From Methanomicrobiales archaeon (GTDB lineage Archaea; Halobacteriota; Methanomicrobia; Methanomicrobiales; JACTUA01), in contig JAJRCP010000054.1 in assembly GCA_028678885.1 (NCBI GenBank), forward strand, positions 1-8,003: a stretch of DNA of 8,003 nucleotides, in the 5' to 3' direction. The notes below the pieces were generated by a model. That model saw only the letters and a list, made by a program, of their open reading frames with translations. It ran no database searches and was not told the DNA's origin. Shown in pieces: positions 7,073-8,003 of this stretch. Every line of letters begins with the position of its first letter. Position 1 is the first letter of the stretch. A program made the position numbers and the translations under genes.

Positions 7073-7366
7073 CTAGATCCGGAAGATCTGGGCGTGCGGG
7101 ACATCCCCGATCAGCAGGCATCCGTTCGCGTCGACCAGGTCGAGCTTTCGCGCACAGGCAAACGCCCTCCTGCCCATAAGGTTGATACACATGGCAGAAC
7201 GCATGGCTGCACATACCTCTTCCTCAGTTGCACGGGTCGTACCATAAAAAGATTCCGAGATCGGCACCGAAAGCCCGTTCCACTCGAGCGTGGTATTGAT
7301 CAATTCCTGATCACACACCGCAACGATATCCCCCTCGCGGGGGGTGTGGTGGATCTTCAGATACAT
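7073..7366 (-). CDS. DUF424 family small protein
   Basis: The 97-residue protein matches the archaeal DUF424 family along its full length. It starts MYLKIHHTPREGDIVAVCDQEL, a family N-terminus of short beta strands. SFYG (39-42) is followed by an acidic helix (TEEEVCAAM), then INLMGRRAFACA (61-72), and it ends GDVPHAQIFRI (87-97). There are no signal peptide or membrane segments. The biochemical role is not established. The family commonly lies next to nmd3 or translation factor genes, so a role in ribosome assembly or translation is inferred. It contains four Cys (18, 52, 60, 71) and another at 83, but no CxxC pair, so zinc binding is not evident. It is the first gene of the operon-like run and has no ribosome binding site before its ATG, which fits a leaderless message. 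Confidence 0.88.
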   Translation of the reverse strand: MYLKIHHTPREGDIVAVCDQELINTTLEWNGLSVPISESFYGTTRATEEEVCAAMRSAMCINLMGRRAFACARKLDLVDANGCLLIGDVPHAQIFRI

Positions 7367-7412
7367 TGTACTGATTAATGGGACGAGAACGGATAAAAAG
7401 AAACGGGTTTTT
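7367..7412 (-). promoter_or_regulatory. Putative promoter of the eight-gene run
   Basis: This 46-bp gap is the only intergenic space of note. On the minus strand it has an AT-rich CTTTTTATCC (7400-7391) whose centre is about 30 bases from the DUF424 ATG. That spacing suits an archaeal TATA box driving a leaderless or nearly leaderless transcript. No Shine-Dalgarno sequence precedes the ATG. The box is an imperfect match to TTTATATA, and a BRE is not clear. Confidence 0.4.
7395..7403 (-). terminator. Possible oligo-T terminator of the TatD-like gene
   Basis: On the minus strand TTTCTTTTT follows the TAG of the TatD-like gene (7415-7413) by about ten bases. Archaeal termination often needs only such T-rich runs without a hairpin. 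The same bases overlap the candidate TATA box of the next transcript, so termination and initiation may both use them. Confidence 0.3.
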
Positions 7413-8003
7413 CTAGGATATCGTGATCTCTACGCCGTAGACTCTTTCCGGTGTGATGACATGGATGCGGTGGGCATCCTCCTCGCTGATACTCCCGTTC
7501 TCCAGAAGGCGATGGGTCATCCGCGGCACCGATCGAGGTCCGATTACCGCCCCTGGACGGGAGTTTTCGTCCATGTAATCACTCTCCATAGTGAACCACC
7601 GTTTCTCCCGGCATAAAGCGGGAATCGCTTCGTGAGTCGCCATAAGGGAGGGGATCAGTGGTGTCTCAGGGACTGCATAGTGTTTTACCACCCGGTCGGG
7701 GGACATTCCCACCGCTCGTGCCATCTCCATGATATCGGCACAGGGGCCGCTCTCTGCGTGCACCTGGATGGCGCAGCTGCATTCTTTCCCGAGCTGCAGG
7801 GCATGTGAGAGCACTTCATTGGATGCCTGGAGGAGATCCTCGTCCACCGGATAATGGGGGCGACCGCTCTTCAGCGCAATGGCACGGCCTTCATAGACAT
7901 GGACAGCGGCACGGGATAGGGCACCCTTCATCAGATCCCGGGCCTCCTCAAGTGGGAGGTACTCAGTCAGACGGGAGATCTCAGCCGGATGCACTCCCAG
8001 AAT
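7413..8003 (-). CDS. TatD-like metal-dependent hydrolase (COG1099-type), N-terminus beyond window
   Basis: The reading frame stays open to the window edge; the visible 196 residues begin ILGVHPAEIS, where GVHP is an internal family motif. Full-length relatives are about 250-290 residues, so the first strand with the HxH metal site is missing. Visible TIM-barrel metal-site motifs are SGRPHYPVD (46-54, counting from the edge), VHAESGP (81-87, strand-5 His 82), VVKHYAV (105-111, strand-6 His 108) and MESDYMD (139-145, Asp 142 as strand-8 ligand). The C-terminal ITPERVYGVEI is also typical. Family members are predicted metal-dependent phosphoesterases or amidohydrolases; no substrate is known. 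The residue before SGRPHY is Lys 45, where TatD relatives usually have a metal-bridging Glu (GEIGRPHY-like). A GTG at 7994 reads as an internal Val of GVHP and is not the start. Confidence 0.8.
   Translation of the reverse strand: MLGVHPAEISRLTEYLPLEEARDLMKGALSRAAVHVYEGRAIALKSGRPHYPVDEDLLQASNEVLSHALQLGKECSCAIQVHAESGPCADIMEMARAVGMSPDRVVKHYAVPETPLIPSLMATHEAIPALCREKRWFTMESDYMDENSRPGAVIGPRSVPRMTHRLLENGSISEEDAHRIHVITPERVYGVEITIS

Noticed and set aside
7069..7104. Longer N-terminus for nmd3
   Set aside because: It would overlap the end of DUF424 and place a Ser-rich leader before the conserved MSIRDTFCPRCG start.
7322..7345. G/C-rich near-palindrome CCCCTCGCGGGGGG as a hairpin or operator
   Set aside because: It lies inside the DUF424 coding region and encodes the conserved PREGDIV segment, so the coding constraint explains it.
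6851..7378. 175-residue open frame on the + strand opposite nmd3 and DUF424
   Set aside because: The minus-strand genes match known families; this is a shadow frame without motifs.

Overview
The window looks like a piece of a euryarchaeal chromosome, most probably from a methanogen of the Methanomicrobiales type. The evidence is archaeal-only gene content: the archaeal coenzyme A route through pantoate kinase and 4-phosphopantoate--beta-alanine ligase, an archaeal NMD3, a DUF424 protein, a TYW2-type wyosine methyltransferase and an RFC small-subunit paralogue. Start codons are often preceded by GGAGGTGA-like ribosome binding sites, and GC content is moderately high. The order-level assignment is inference; no rRNA or mcr gene is present to prove it.

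Layout: one gene on the + strand (1-765) is the C-terminal part of a HypE/PurM-like (AIR synthase-related) protein whose start lies outside the window. It converges on, and overlaps by 4 bp, the end of a long tightly packed minus-strand gene run. Read in transcription order, from high to low coordinates, the run is: DUF424 protein (7366-7073), nmd3 (7068-6028), TYW2-like tRNA methyltransferase (6023-5157), coaBC (5156-4026), pantoate kinase (4044-3184), 4-phosphopantoate--beta-alanine ligase (3187-2456), RFC small-subunit paralogue (2469-1450) and a class I SAM methyltransferase (1475-762). Junctions in this run are overlaps of 4-26 bp or gaps of 0-4 bp, so it is probably one eight-gene operon. 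Upstream of it, after a 46-bp gap that is the only real intergenic space here, lies a partial TatD-like metal-dependent hydrolase, also on the minus strand.

Functionally the run joins three themes. The first is ribosome/tRNA maturation: DUF424, NMD3 and TYW2. The second is coenzyme A synthesis: pantoate kinase makes 4-phosphopantoate, the ligase makes 4'-phosphopantothenate, and CoaBC converts that to 4'-phosphopantetheine. The third is DNA clamp loading by an RFC-like ATPase with an altered Walker B motif. No RNA genes, CRISPR arrays, insertion sequences or large repeats were seen. This is a conserved housekeeping region rather than an accessory island. The points most worth checking are the degenerate Walker B box of the RFC paralogue, a Glu-to-Lys change at a predicted metal-ligand position of the TatD-like protein, an Asn-to-Thr change in the CoaB motif, and the persistent linkage of DUF424 to nmd3.
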